The position numbers and the translations under genes were made by a program. Of a stretch of 64,000 nucleotides of DNA, positions 32,923 to 41,160 are shown one piece after another (the stretch's first letter is position 1; every line of letters begins with the position of its first letter). The notes beneath the pieces were generated by a model. The model saw only the letters and a list, made by a program, of their open reading frames with translations. It had not been told where the DNA came from and made no database searches. This stretch comes from Pacificispira sp040217575 (GTDB lineage Bacteria > Pseudomonadota > Alphaproteobacteria > UBA8366 > Aestuariispiraceae), in assembly GCA_040217575.1 (NCBI GenBank), contig JAVJPW010000008.1:1-64000 (forward strand), given 5' to 3'.

Positions 32923-33414
32923 ATGCGTACCGTCCTTTCCGCCCTACTGGCCGCCGCGCTGTTGTGGTGCGCACCGGCGTCCGCACAGTCGGACGACGCC
33001 AGCGGTCTTGCGGTGCCGCGCATGGTGTCCGTGAAATCGGCGGAAGCGAACGTGCGCACCGGCCCCGGCGTCGATTACCCGATCCGCTGGGTCTATCGCA
33101 GACTGGGCGCGCCGGTCGAAGTCATCGCGGAATTCGAAAACTGGCGGAAAATCCGCGATTGGGAAGGCGACGAGGGCTGGGTCCATTTCGCCCTGTTGAG
33201 CAGCCGCCAGTCGGTGATCGTCACCGTAGCAGAAACCACGCTGCGTCAGTTGGCGGCCGACGCGGCGCCCGCCGTCGCCCGGTTGGCACAGGGCATGGTC
33301 GCGCGCGTCGAACGGTGCGAACCCGACTGGTGCGAAGTCAGCGTCAACGGCTATGACGGCTGGGTGCGGCGCACCGACGTCTGGGGATCGCAGACCGGCG
33401 AACCCGCCGGCTAA
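32923..33414 (+). CDS. Exported SH3-domain protein
   Basis: 163 residues with a clear Sec signal peptide (MRTVLSALLAAALLWCAPASAQ). Two bacterial SH3-like modules follow: VSVKSAEANVRTGPGVDYPIRWVY, then a second ending VARVERCEPDWCEVSVNGYDGWVRRTDVWG. Probably periplasmic, binding cell wall or partner proteins. An upstream in-frame ATG at 32902 would put seven polar residues before the signal, so 32923 is preferred; AAAGAG lies ten bases before it. It shares a four-base CTAA overlap with the convergent YkgJ-like gene. Confidence 0.82.
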   Translation: MRTVLSALLAAALLWCAPASAQSDDASGLAVPRMVSVKSAEANVRTGPGVDYPIRWVYRRLGAPVEVIAEFENWRKIRDWEGDEGWVHFALLSSRQSVIVTVAETTLRQLAADAAPAVARLAQGMVARVERCEPDWCEVSVNGYDGWVRRTDVWGSQTGEPAG

Positions 33415-33914
33415 AGGTCCCGAACGTAGGCATCCAGGACGATTCCGGCGGCCGTGCGCTGTTCGGTCGTCACGATTTCCTGATCGTCCCGCACTTCCCC
33501 CAAATGCACGTCCCGGTCCGGGAACACGACATATTTGGACTTTCCGACCGACACGATGACCTGTTCGCGGCGCGCGGCGGCGGACTGCGCCCAGTCCCGC
33601 AGGCGGGACCGGAACGGTTCCTTGCGCCAGGCGTCGGGCCGGTTCGGGTCGACATAGACGGTCAGCCGGTCCCCCGCCTGATTGAACACCAGCATCATCT
33701 TTGACCGGCTGGGCTTCCAGCGGTCATCCAGCGCGGGGTCCAGGATGTACTGGCAATAAAAGTCCGCGCATTCCCGGGGCCGGTCTTCGTAGATGTCGCA
33801 GCTGCGCCTGGTCGAACAGTTGACGCACCAGTGCCCGCGCGGTTTCCCCAGGGCTTCGATCCCCAGAAGGAAACAGCACATCGCGCACCCGTCGCAGGAT
33901 TTATCCGCCCCCAT
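33411..33914 (-). CDS. YkgJ-family cysteine-cluster protein
   Basis: 167 residues; the N-terminal half carries a C-x2-C-x3-CC set, then HWCVNCSTRRSCDIYEDRPRECADFYCQY in consecutive blocks, the Zn/Fe-chelating pattern of the CxxCxxCC (UPF0153/YkgJ) family. Function of the family is unproven; a metal or Fe-S centre is likely. ATG 33914 has AGG eight bases upstream; a GTG three codons earlier is possible. It follows the ferredoxin-NADP reductase by a 39-base spacer built of 17-base repeats, so the two are probably co-expressed. Confidence 0.8.
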   Translation of the reverse strand: MGADKSCDGCAMCCFLLGIEALGKPRGHWCVNCSTRRSCDIYEDRPRECADFYCQYILDPALDDRWKPSRSKMMLVFNQAGDRLTVYVDPNRPDAWRKEPFRSRLRDWAQSAAARREQVIVSVGKSKYVVFPDRDVHLGEVRDDQEIVTTEQRTAAGIVLDAYVRDL

Positions 33915-33915
33915 T

Positions 33916-33966
33916 GCCGTCACCTGCCCGTCGCCGTCACCCGCCCGTCGCCGTCACCCGCCCGTC
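33916..33966. repeat. 17-base direct repeat, three copies
   Basis: Three adjacent copies of GCCGTCACCYGCCCGTC (33916-33932, 33933-33949, 33950-33966), the last two identical and the first differing by one base. On the minus strand the promoter-distal end of the reductase gene, including its TGA stop, lies in the third copy, and the ribosome-binding site of the YkgJ-like gene lies in the first. It is a spacer that grew by tandem duplication of a stop/SD module. Confidence 0.85.
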
Positions 33967-34988
33967 GGGATGCCCTTGGTCGTCGAATATTCGAAATGAA
34001 GCGGTTCGTCCGGATAGACGATGTCGCGCACCGCGTGCGCGGCGGCCGCCGCATCCGCAAAACCCTGAAGGATCAGCTTCAGCTTTCCGTCATACTGTGC
34101 GACGTCACCGATGGCGAAAATGCCCGGCATCGGCGTCTGGCAGGTCGCGCGGTCGACGGGAATGACCGCCTTTTCCACCGGGAAGCCCCAGTCTGCGATC
34201 GGCCCCAGCTTTGCCGCCAGGCCGAAGAACGGCAACAGCACATCCGCTTCCAGCCGGCGTTCATTGCCGTCGAAGTCCTTTACCAGGACCGCATTCAACC
34301 GGCCGTCGGCCCCGTCCAGCCCGCTCAACTGATACGGCGTCACCAGTTCCAGCTTTCCCGACGCGGCCCAGGCATTCATGCGCGTGACGGATTCCGGCGC
34401 GGCGCGGAACTTGTCCCGCCGGTGGACGACATAGACCTTTTCCGCGACTTCCGGCAGGGACATGGCCCAGTCGACGGCGGAATCGCCGCCGCCCGCAATG
34501 ACGACCCGCTTGCCGCGGAAATCGTCGCGCCGCCGAACCATGTAGAAAACCGACGTCCCTTCGTATTCTTCAAGGCCATCCAGCGGCGGCCGGTTCGGAC
34601 CGAACGCCCCGCCCCCGGCCGCGATCACCACGGCCTTCGCAAGGAAGCGCTTTCCCTGCGACGTTTCCAACAGGAACCGCCCGTCGCCGGTACGTTCCAG
34701 CATGGTGACCTGCTGGTTCAGGTGATAGACCGGGTCAAAGGGCGCGGCCTGTTCTTCCAGCCGTTCAATCAGTTCGGCGCCGTCGATGCGCGGCCAGGCG
34801 GGGATGTCGAAAATCGGCTTTTCCGGATAAAGCGCGGTGCATTGGCCGCCGATCTGTTCCAGGCTGTCGACCAGATGGGCCCGGATCTTCAGCATCCCCA
34901 GTTCGAACACGGCGAACAGACCGACCGGCCCTGCGCCGACGATCAGCGCGTCGGTTTCGATCGGTTCAGGGGAACGCTGGTCCGTCAT
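33954..34988 (-). CDS. Ferredoxin-NADP+ reductase, thioredoxin-reductase-like type
   Basis: 344 residues at most, with two dinucleotide folds: the FAD motif ALIVGAGPVGLFAVFELG at the N-terminus and the NADPH motif VVIAGGGDSAVDWAMSL near residue 160. GQCTALYPEKPIFDIPAWP and the late GIFAIGDVAQYDGKLKLILQG block are typical. No CxxC redox pair, which separates it from thioredoxin reductase. Transfers electrons between NADPH and ferredoxin or flavodoxin; FdxA (23.8 kb) is one candidate partner. ATG 34988 matches the family start. Confidence 0.9.
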   Translation of the reverse strand: MTDQRSPEPIETDALIVGAGPVGLFAVFELGMLKIRAHLVDSLEQIGGQCTALYPEKPIFDIPAWPRIDGAELIERLEEQAAPFDPVYHLNQQVTMLERTGDGRFLLETSQGKRFLAKAVVIAAGGGAFGPNRPPLDGLEEYEGTSVFYMVRRRDDFRGKRVVIAGGGDSAVDWAMSLPEVAEKVYVVHRRDKFRAAPESVTRMNAWAASGKLELVTPYQLSGLDGADGRLNAVLVKDFDGNERRLEADVLLPFFGLAAKLGPIADWGFPVEKAVIPVDRATCQTPMPGIFAIGDVAQYDGKLKLILQGFADAAAAAHAVRDIVYPDEPLHFEYSTTKGIPTGG

Positions 34989-35133
34989 GCGGGAATACCT
35001 TTTCGTCGAAGTTTCGGGCGGGCTTGGCAAGCCAATCGGGGGTGCTATGAAGAGCTTGGCTCACACAGCGCGTCAAGGGGGCTCGTTCACGATACCGGGC
35101 GCGCGTCAGACAGGAAAGATTGGACCGCACCCC

Positions 35134-35604
35134 GTGACCGATGCGATGCACAGCGTTGACCTGAAGGACCCGGCCGCGACCGACCGGTTCGGGGCGTGCC
35201 TTGGACGGCTTTTGCGTCCCGGCGATATCGTCGCGCTGGATGGTCCGCTGGGCGCGGGGAAAAGCAGCCTGGCGCGGGCTGCGATCCGCGAACGCCTGGG
35301 CGACCCGGACGCCGATGTGCCCAGCCCCACCTTCACCCTGGTCCAGACCTATGAGATGCCGGATCTGGAAATCTGGCATGTCGACCTGTACCGGCTGGAC
35401 GACGCCGCGGATGCCGAGGAACTGGGCCTGATGGAGGCGTTTTCCGATGCCGCCAGCCTGATCGAATGGCCGGGACGGTTGGGCCGTGCTTTGCCGCACA
35501 GGGCCTTGTGCCTGACGATAGAGATTGTGGGCGAAGGACGGCGAATCGGCATAGCTGCGCCGGATGACTGGCACGACCGGGTCGGAGAGTTGACGGGTGA
35601 CTGA
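35134..35604 (+). CDS. tsaE: tRNA threonylcarbamoyladenosine biosynthesis ATPase TsaE
   Basis: About 156 residues. P-loop in LDGPLGAGKSSLARAAI, then VPSPTFTLVQTYE, WHVDLYRLDDAADAEELGL and LIEWPGRLG, the four TsaE blocks. Essential partner of TsaD/TsaB in the t6A modification. The start is uncertain: GTG 35134 has a weak GGA site, ATG 35146 is close by and ATG 35047 would add a poorly conserved extension. The stop overlaps amgK by eight bases, so the three genes tsaE-amgK-murU form one operon, an arrangement known in many alphaproteobacteria. Confidence 0.9.
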   Translation: MTDAMHSVDLKDPAATDRFGACLGRLLRPGDIVALDGPLGAGKSSLARAAIRERLGDPDADVPSPTFTLVQTYEMPDLEIWHVDLYRLDDAADAEELGLMEAFSDAASLIEWPGRLGRALPHRALCLTIEIVGEGRRIGIAAPDDWHDRVGELTGD

Positions 35605-36631
35605 TACGGCGCGTAGCGCACAGATCGACGCATTCCTGGACGCCAGCGGCTGGTCGGGTGCCGAACGCGCAACGCTGGCCGACGATGCGTCCTTCCGCCG
35701 TTATGAACGCATCGCCTGTGCGGACAGGCGCGCGGTCCTGATGGACGCCCCCCCAATGAAGGAGGATGTCCGCCCCTTTTGCCATGTCGCCGGTGTCCTG
35801 ACATCCCTTGGGTTCAGCGCACCCGACATCCTGGCCGCGGACGAAGAAAACGGCTTCCTGCTGCTGGAAGATCTGGGGGACGATACCTATACCCGCGTCC
35901 TGGCCCGCGACGACACGAAGGAAGAGGCGCTTTATACGCTCGCCACCGATACGCTGATCGACCTGCACCGGCGCTATCAGGGCGGGGCGGACGTTCCGAA
36001 CTACGACAAGTCCGTCCTGCTGGAGCGCGAGGCACGCCTTCTGACCGAATGGTACTGGCCCGCCATTCACGGCACGCCCTGTCCGGCACCGGTGCGCGCG
36101 GAGTTCGACGGGTTGTGGATGAACGCATTGAGCCACGCCTATTCCGTGCCGCATTCGCTTGTGTTGCGCGACTATCATGTCGACAATCTGATCCACCTGC
36201 CGGACCGCCAGGGCACCGCGCAATGCGGGCTTCTGGATTTTCAGGACGCGCTGATCGGTCCGGTGACCTATGACCTGGTCTCGCTTCTGGAAGATGCGCG
36301 CCGCGACGTGCCGCGCCCGCTGGCGGGAAAGCTGATCGGCCGGTATCTGGACGCCTTCCCGACCCTGCCGCCGGACGCGCTTCTGCTTTCCTATGCGGTT
36401 CTGGGGGTGCAGCGCGCGACGAAAATCATCGGCATTTTCACCCGGCTGGACCGGCGCGATGGAAAATCCCAGTACCTGAAACATATCGACCGGACCTGGC
36501 GTTGGCTGGAAGGCGGCTTGAACCACCCGATGCTGTTCGACCTGCGGACCTGGTACGACAGCTATTTCCCGCGCGACATGCGGCGCGCGCCACCCCCGGC
36601 GCCCGGCGAACGCGCGGACGAAAAACCCTGA
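35597..36631 (+). CDS. amgK: N-acetylmuramate/N-acetylglucosamine kinase (anomeric)
   Basis: 344-residue APH-fold phosphotransferase. Phosphorylates MurNAc or GlcNAc at C1 in peptidoglycan recycling. Visible are the FRRYERI strand, EDLGDDTYTR hinge, catalytic loop LVLRDYHVDNLIHL (D and N), and LLDFQDALIGPVTYDLVSLLED with the metal aspartate. GTG start within the end of tsaE. The next gene, murU, encodes the uridylyltransferase that uses its product. Together they bypass de novo UDP-MurNAc synthesis and can confer intrinsic fosfomycin resistance in other bacteria. Confidence 0.92.
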   Translation: MTDTARSAQIDAFLDASGWSGAERATLADDASFRRYERIACADRRAVLMDAPPMKEDVRPFCHVAGVLTSLGFSAPDILAADEENGFLLLEDLGDDTYTRVLARDDTKEEALYTLATDTLIDLHRRYQGGADVPNYDKSVLLEREARLLTEWYWPAIHGTPCPAPVRAEFDGLWMNALSHAYSVPHSLVLRDYHVDNLIHLPDRQGTAQCGLLDFQDALIGPVTYDLVSLLEDARRDVPRPLAGKLIGRYLDAFPTLPPDALLLSYAVLGVQRATKIIGIFTRLDRRDGKSQYLKHIDRTWRWLEGGLNHPMLFDLRTWYDSYFPRDMRRAPPPAPGERADEKP

Positions 36632-36641
36632 AGGCAGCGCC

Positions 36642-37355
36642 ATGACCGCGATCGACACCGCCATGATCCTGGCAGCCGGGTTCGGCAAACGCATGCGTCC
36701 CCTGACCGACACGGTCCCGAAACCGCTGGTCCGGCTTTCCGGAAAACCCCTGATCGACTGGACCATGGACCGGATGCGCGCCGGCGGTATCACACGGTTC
36801 GTTGTCAATTCCCACTATCTGGGCGACCAGATCGAAGCGCATTTCCGGGACGACCCCGCCGTCACCCTGTCGCCCGAAGCGGAAATACTGGATACCGGCG
36901 GCGGCGTTCTGAACGCATTACAGTTTTTCGGTGATGCGCCTTTTGCCGTCGCGAATGCCGACACTTTCTGGACCGACGGCGCGCAACCCGCCGTCCGGCG
37001 ACTGGCACGGCGCTATGCCGCGTCCGATATGGATGTCCTGCTTCTGCTTCACCCGGTCGAACGGGCCGGGGGCGACTACGACGGTATCGGCGATTTCCAT
37101 ATGGACGAAGACGGGCGGCTTTCCCGCCGCGACGGGGATATGCCGGCCCCCTATCTGTTTGCCGGCCTGTCGGTGTTGCGGCCCGGCCTGTTCGACGGCA
37201 TGACGGTCGAACCGTTTTCGCTGAACCGGATATTCGACGCCGCGGCGGCAAGGGGACGGCTGTTCGGCATCGTCCATGACGGCGACTGGTTCCATGTCGG
37301 GACGCCACAGGCCCTGACGGAAACGGAACAGGTGCTGGCGGGCCGCGCGCCCTAA
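36642..37355 (+). CDS. murU: N-acetylmuramate-1-phosphate uridylyltransferase
   Basis: 237-residue sugar-phosphate nucleotidyltransferase. The N-terminal signature AMILAAGFGKRMRPLTDTVPKPLV binds UTP. ILDTGGGVLNALQFFGDAPFAVANADTF, read in blocks, carries the metal-binding aspartate, and NRIFDAAAARGRLFGIVHDGDWFHVGTP closes the site. Makes UDP-MurNAc from MurNAc-1-phosphate in cell-wall recycling. Ten bases after amgK. Its TAA stop is interlocked with the stop of the convergent unknown gene (CTAA, four-base overlap). Confidence 0.92.
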   Translation: MTAIDTAMILAAGFGKRMRPLTDTVPKPLVRLSGKPLIDWTMDRMRAGGITRFVVNSHYLGDQIEAHFRDDPAVTLSPEAEILDTGGGVLNALQFFGDAPFAVANADTFWTDGAQPAVRRLARRYAASDMDVLLLLHPVERAGGDYDGIGDFHMDEDGRLSRRDGDMPAPYLFAGLSVLRPGLFDGMTVEPFSLNRIFDAAAARGRLFGIVHDGDWFHVGTPQALTETEQVLAGRAP

Positions 37356-38746
37356 TTGACCATGGTCTTGGTCAGCGCCGCATTACCCCGGCGGCGCAAC
37401 AGGTCGGCGGTGTCGGCGTTGGTGATCAGTTCCACCAGCCGCACGGTCGTCGCCAGATGGGCGCTTGCCTCCGCCTGGTTGCCGGGGTCGACCTTCGGCA
37501 GGCGTTCGATGATCTTCGCGCCGTATTTCTCAAGCTCCTTGCGCATCTGATTGACCTTGCTCTGACAGGCGGACTGAAGTCCGATCTGTTCGGCGATGCG
37601 CGACGCTTCCCCCAATGCGCGGGCGCGGCGTTCGGCGGTTTCGAACTTCTGTTCGTCGGGGAAACTGTTGAAGTCCGGCTCCCCGTTCCCCTTGCCCGGC
37701 AGCACGTCCAGAATGACGTCCTGCGCCGTTGCCAGAACCAGGTTTTCCACCGCATCGCTGACCTGTCCGCGACAGCCATACATGCGCTTTCCCCATTCGC
37801 CGTCGCGCCGGATTCCGATGTCCGCCGTGATGCCCTTGAACGCATTCGCAAAGCGCTTCGCCTTGGCGACGACATCGGTTTCGGTCGCGTTGGGGGCATC
37901 CGCCGCCTCCGCCACCGCGGACGCATCCTTTTCCAGCGCGCCGATCACGATGTCACCCGCAATCGCCAGGTCCGAATTGCTGGTCAGCGTATCATCCATC
38001 TTTCGCGACAGCGCGCGGAAGACACGCAGGATCGGGAACGGTTGCAAAAGCCGCCCGATCAGGGCCAGAAGCAGGTAGACTTCATGGTCGGGCGCATGTT
38101 CGTCAATCTTGTCATACAGCCGCTTGACCACGGTGACATGTTCGGGCGTCAGCTGAATGATCGGCTTGCGCGGCAGTCCGGCCTTCATCGCCTCCACCAA
38201 ATCGGCGATCATCAGGACGGACGCCATCTCGCGGATGTCTTCCAGCCGCTTCGTCCCGCCGATCTTCTTGGCGGCGGCGCGAATTTCGCCCGCGTCCTTG
38301 CCCAGACCGGCATCCCATTCCTTCAGCGCCGTCGCGGCCATCGTCCAAAGCTGGGATGCGGCGGACTTCTTGCCGTCCTCATCACTTTTCTTCTGGGCTG
38401 TAATGAAGGTTTCGGCGACCGGTTCCCATCTGTCACCCAGCAATTCCATCAACAGCGACCACATCGGGCCGATGGACGCCCGCGCAATCTTGCCGATTTC
38501 CTTGGGATCCGGATCCTGAAAGATCAGCATGTCTTCGAACGGAAGGCACAGAAGCCGCTGCGGCGTATAGATGCGCGGTGCGCGAATTTCCGCCAGACGC
38601 GGTCGCAGAAGCGCCATGATCGCGTCGTGGGGAATACCGAACCGGTTTTCCCCGCGGTCCAGTTCGATCTTGGCCGCCAGCAGCTTCAGCTCCCGGTCGG
38701 GAAGCTGGGTCAGGAACATTTTAAGCTGTTCGCCCGGATCGCTCAT
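37352..38746 (-). CDS. Unknown soluble protein, second gene of a two-gene cassette
   Basis: 464 residues, not recognised. No signal peptide or membrane helix; almost all alpha-helical by composition, with many charged residues and a C-terminal coiled-coil stretch (QMRKELEKYGAKIIERLPK). Notable segments: LLCLPFEDMLIFQDPDPKEIGK near residue 65, HAPDHEVYLLLALIGRLLQPFPILRVFRALSRK near 235, and GEWGKRMYGCRGQVSDAVENLVLATAQ near 325. There is a possible conserved cysteine in the last. Its ATG overlaps the stop of the preceding gene (ATGA), so the two proteins are made together. Codon use is like the rest of the chromosome. Confidence 0.72.
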   Translation of the reverse strand: MSDPGEQLKMFLTQLPDRELKLLAAKIELDRGENRFGIPHDAIMALLRPRLAEIRAPRIYTPQRLLCLPFEDMLIFQDPDPKEIGKIARASIGPMWSLLMELLGDRWEPVAETFITAQKKSDEDGKKSAASQLWTMAATALKEWDAGLGKDAGEIRAAAKKIGGTKRLEDIREMASVLMIADLVEAMKAGLPRKPIIQLTPEHVTVVKRLYDKIDEHAPDHEVYLLLALIGRLLQPFPILRVFRALSRKMDDTLTSNSDLAIAGDIVIGALEKDASAVAEAADAPNATETDVVAKAKRFANAFKGITADIGIRRDGEWGKRMYGCRGQVSDAVENLVLATAQDVILDVLPGKGNGEPDFNSFPDEQKFETAERRARALGEASRIAEQIGLQSACQSKVNQMRKELEKYGAKIIERLPKVDPGNQAEASAHLATTVRLVELITNADTADLLRRRGNAALTKTMVN

Positions 38747-39855
38747 ACCGGCTCCTTACGGAATTGCGACAGCTTGTCCTTCGTACTCTGGTCCAGGTCG
38801 GAATCAATCCGGTGCTGCGCCGTCTTGGTCCAGCGGGACTGGGTTTCGCGCAGTTCTTCCCACAGCTTGGTATTGCCGCCCGCCCCTTCGATCGGAAGGA
38901 TGGGCAGGAACTGGGAAAACATCTCCAGCGTATCGCGCTGCACGAACCGGTCGCCCCTCATCGCCTCGTCCCAAAGCTCGACGATCCGTTCCCAGCCGTC
39001 GATCACCAACTGGAACAGGTCCACCCCCGCCTTCAGCTTGGCAATGGTATTGTCGAAATCACGAAGCGGCTCTGCCATGCTTTCCGCCAAGGCATTCATG
39101 TTGGCCAGGGTTTCGCGTGCGCGTTTCACCGCTTCCCGTGCCGCGGTGACTGTGCGCTGAGCCATTTCGGCGGTTTCCGGCGGTTCCTGGATCAGCCATT
39201 TCGAAAGCTGTTCGGCCATCGCTTCCGTCCCGTGCAGAATCTTCAGCCCCGGGCCGGCCACGGTTTCATCCGGAGAGCCGACCGGCGCCAGAATCGACGC
39301 CCATTTTTCCAGTCGGCCATAGATCTTGTCACCCCGTTCGCCGATCGAACTGGCGTATCCGCCCAGGGCGTCGCGCGCCAGGTTCATGCCGTCTGCGGTG
39401 GCAATCGTTGTGGCATCCAGCTTGTCCACGCCAGGATGGTTCGGCGCCAGTTGACGGATCGCGGTCTGGATCAGGCTTAAAAGGATGATGTTCGGAAGTT
39501 CCTTTTCCGCGCGCATGTTTTCTTTCGCGCGGCGGGCCAGGAACGGCCCCCCCAACCCCGTGACAGCAACCTTGGATGCCATCTGGCGAACGGCCGCCGG
39601 CGACACCTCACGCAAGAGAATCATCTGTTCGTGCAGGGCGCGGTCATGCACCGACGTGTTGATGACCTGCGGCAGCACCTTGTAGGGAATGACATAGGTT
39701 TCCGACCCGCCGCCCAGACCGGGGATCAGGATTTCCATGGAACTGCCATGCAGCCGCCGCAGCCTGGCATACATCAGCACAGGCGTGGTGAACGGCAGAT
39801 AGATGCCGCGCTGCTGAAATGTCTTTGGAAGGACCGGGGCCTTATTCTTAGCCAT
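38743..39855 (-). CDS. Unknown soluble protein, first gene of a two-gene cassette
   Basis: 370 residues, not recognised. A compact N-terminal section has a possible beta strand and turn (SMEILIPGLGGGSETYVIPYKVLPQ, read in parts). A long helical body follows, with coiled-coil-like heptads around residues 235-275 (RTVTAAREAVKRARETLANM) and a tryptophan-rich segment (LVIDGWERIVELWDEAMRG). No signal peptide and no transmembrane helix. The start ATG 39855 has only a weak ribosome site; the 255 bases before the next gene probably hold the promoter. Linked to the second gene by an ATGA overlap. Confidence 0.72.
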   Translation of the reverse strand: MAKNKAPVLPKTFQQRGIYLPFTTPVLMYARLRRLHGSSMEILIPGLGGGSETYVIPYKVLPQVINTSVHDRALHEQMILLREVSPAAVRQMASKVAVTGLGGPFLARRAKENMRAEKELPNIILLSLIQTAIRQLAPNHPGVDKLDATTIATADGMNLARDALGGYASSIGERGDKIYGRLEKWASILAPVGSPDETVAGPGLKILHGTEAMAEQLSKWLIQEPPETAEMAQRTVTAAREAVKRARETLANMNALAESMAEPLRDFDNTIAKLKAGVDLFQLVIDGWERIVELWDEAMRGDRFVQRDTLEMFSQFLPILPIEGAGGNTKLWEELRETQSRWTKTAQHRIDSDLDQSTKDKLSQFRKEPV

Positions 39856-40110
39856 CTTTTTAACGTGTATCCTTCACGTCCCCACCGCGGAACCGCACCC
39901 GCAATTACAGTCAGACCGCCCGCCGGAAAAGAAGCCCCGGTCAGACGGGACGACCCGAAACCCGACATGGATTCGGCATCGTCGCTTCGTGTTTACCATA
40001 ATTCTCCCTTAATGCAGAATATCTTGGAAAAAAAGAACAGTTCCTGTCCATGTACCAGCCGCGGCGGTCGCGACCGTGCCGCCCGCCGCCCCCTGGAACG
40101 AGGTGCCCGC

Positions 40111-40677
40111 TTGCCCGAAACCGTGCCCGCACCGACCATTCGACCGGCATCCGCCGACGATGCGGACGCGCTTCTGCTGCTGGGCAGGACCCTGTTGAGC
40201 GAAACGGATTTCTTCCTGCGACGACCGGGCGAACGGGCCGCCGACCGTCAGGAAATGCAGGGAATCATCAACAGCTTTGCCGAAAATCCGGGCTGGCTGA
40301 TGCTGAACGCGTGGCAGGACGGCACCCCGGTTGCGGAAGCAATCCTGCGCACAGGCGGGTTGGAACGCATTGCCCATGTCGGCATGATCGGGATCGGCGT
40401 TCTTCGCGCCCACTGGGGCCGGGGGCTGGGGCGCACGCTGATGACGGCTCTGGAAGACCATGCCGCCGCATTCGCACTGGAACGCCTTGAATTCACGGTC
40501 CTGGCGCACAACCACCGCGCCCGCGACTTCTACCGGCGACTCGGATATCTTGAGGAAGGGCGAAGGCACCGGTCGGTGCGCTATGGTGCCGACCCGCATA
40601 CCGGTCAGATCCGTTTCGCAGACGAAGTTCTGATGGCAAAGTGGATTGGGCCTGCAAATTGCATCGATTGCGACTGA
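40111..40677 (+). CDS. GNAT-family N-acetyltransferase
   Basis: About 188 residues. Family blocks: TIRPASADDADALLLLGR, HVGMIGIGVLRAHWGRGLGRTLM (acetyl-CoA pyrophosphate loop RGxGxxL region) and ARDFYRRLGYLEEGRRHRSVR. Substrate unknown. No ATG precedes the family N-terminus closely; TTG 40111 with AGG seven bases upstream fits best. Upstream in-frame ATGs at 40012 and 39967 would add an unconserved basic stretch. Transcribed away from the two-gene cassette. Confidence 0.8.
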   Translation: MPETVPAPTIRPASADDADALLLLGRTLLSETDFFLRRPGERAADRQEMQGIINSFAENPGWLMLNAWQDGTPVAEAILRTGGLERIAHVGMIGIGVLRAHWGRGLGRTLMTALEDHAAAFALERLEFTVLAHNHRARDFYRRLGYLEEGRRHRSVRYGADPHTGQIRFADEVLMAKWIGPANCIDCD

Positions 40678-40725
40678 CCCCATATTCAAAAGGGTATTCG
40701 CAAAAGGGTTTAAGGACGAATTGCC

Positions 40726-41160
40726 ATGGTTTGGAACCTGTTCGGCGGCGGAAAGAAGAAGCAGGAAGAAAAGGCCCGCATCCGGAAAAAGACGGCCATG
40801 CCCCCGGTCATGGCCCCGAATGAAAGCTCGGAACCGCCCCAGACCGTCCCCCCGGGGGACGAACGCATGGACCACATGACGATCATCGCCGCGATCGAAA
40901 CCGCGAAACGCGAACTGGCCGACCGGGACCGTACGATGAACAACAGCGTGCGTGCCCAGGCCGCGCGGGGAAAGGCGGATCCGGCGGAAAACCCGGCCGA
41001 CGCCGTCGCACGCAAGAAACAGCTGATCCAGGCCGCGATGACCGTCCACAAGCTGAAGCAGTCCGCGTTCAACGAACTGGACCCGGGACAGCGCCAGCAG
41101 CTGCGCAACATGGCCGAGGAAGCGCTGGGCGTCGGCGCAAACAAGAAGAAACAGCGGTGA
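40726..41160 (+). CDS. Small charged hypothetical protein upstream of meaB
   Basis: 144 residues, no family recognised. MVWNLFGGGKKKQEEKARIRKK gives an N-terminal hydrophobic/aromatic patch followed by lysines, possibly a membrane- or nucleic-acid-contacting tail. A proline-rich linker follows, then an acidic-basic helical region (residues 50-80 and 95-130), ending KKKQR. No membrane helix. The TGA stop overlaps the meaB GTG start, so co-translation is expected. It may be an accessory of the meaB region or simply a neighbour. Confidence 0.6.
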   Translation: MVWNLFGGGKKKQEEKARIRKKTAMPPVMAPNESSEPPQTVPPGDERMDHMTIIAAIETAKRELADRDRTMNNSVRAQAARGKADPAENPADAVARKKQLIQAAMTVHKLKQSAFNELDPGQRQQLRNMAEEALGVGANKKKQR

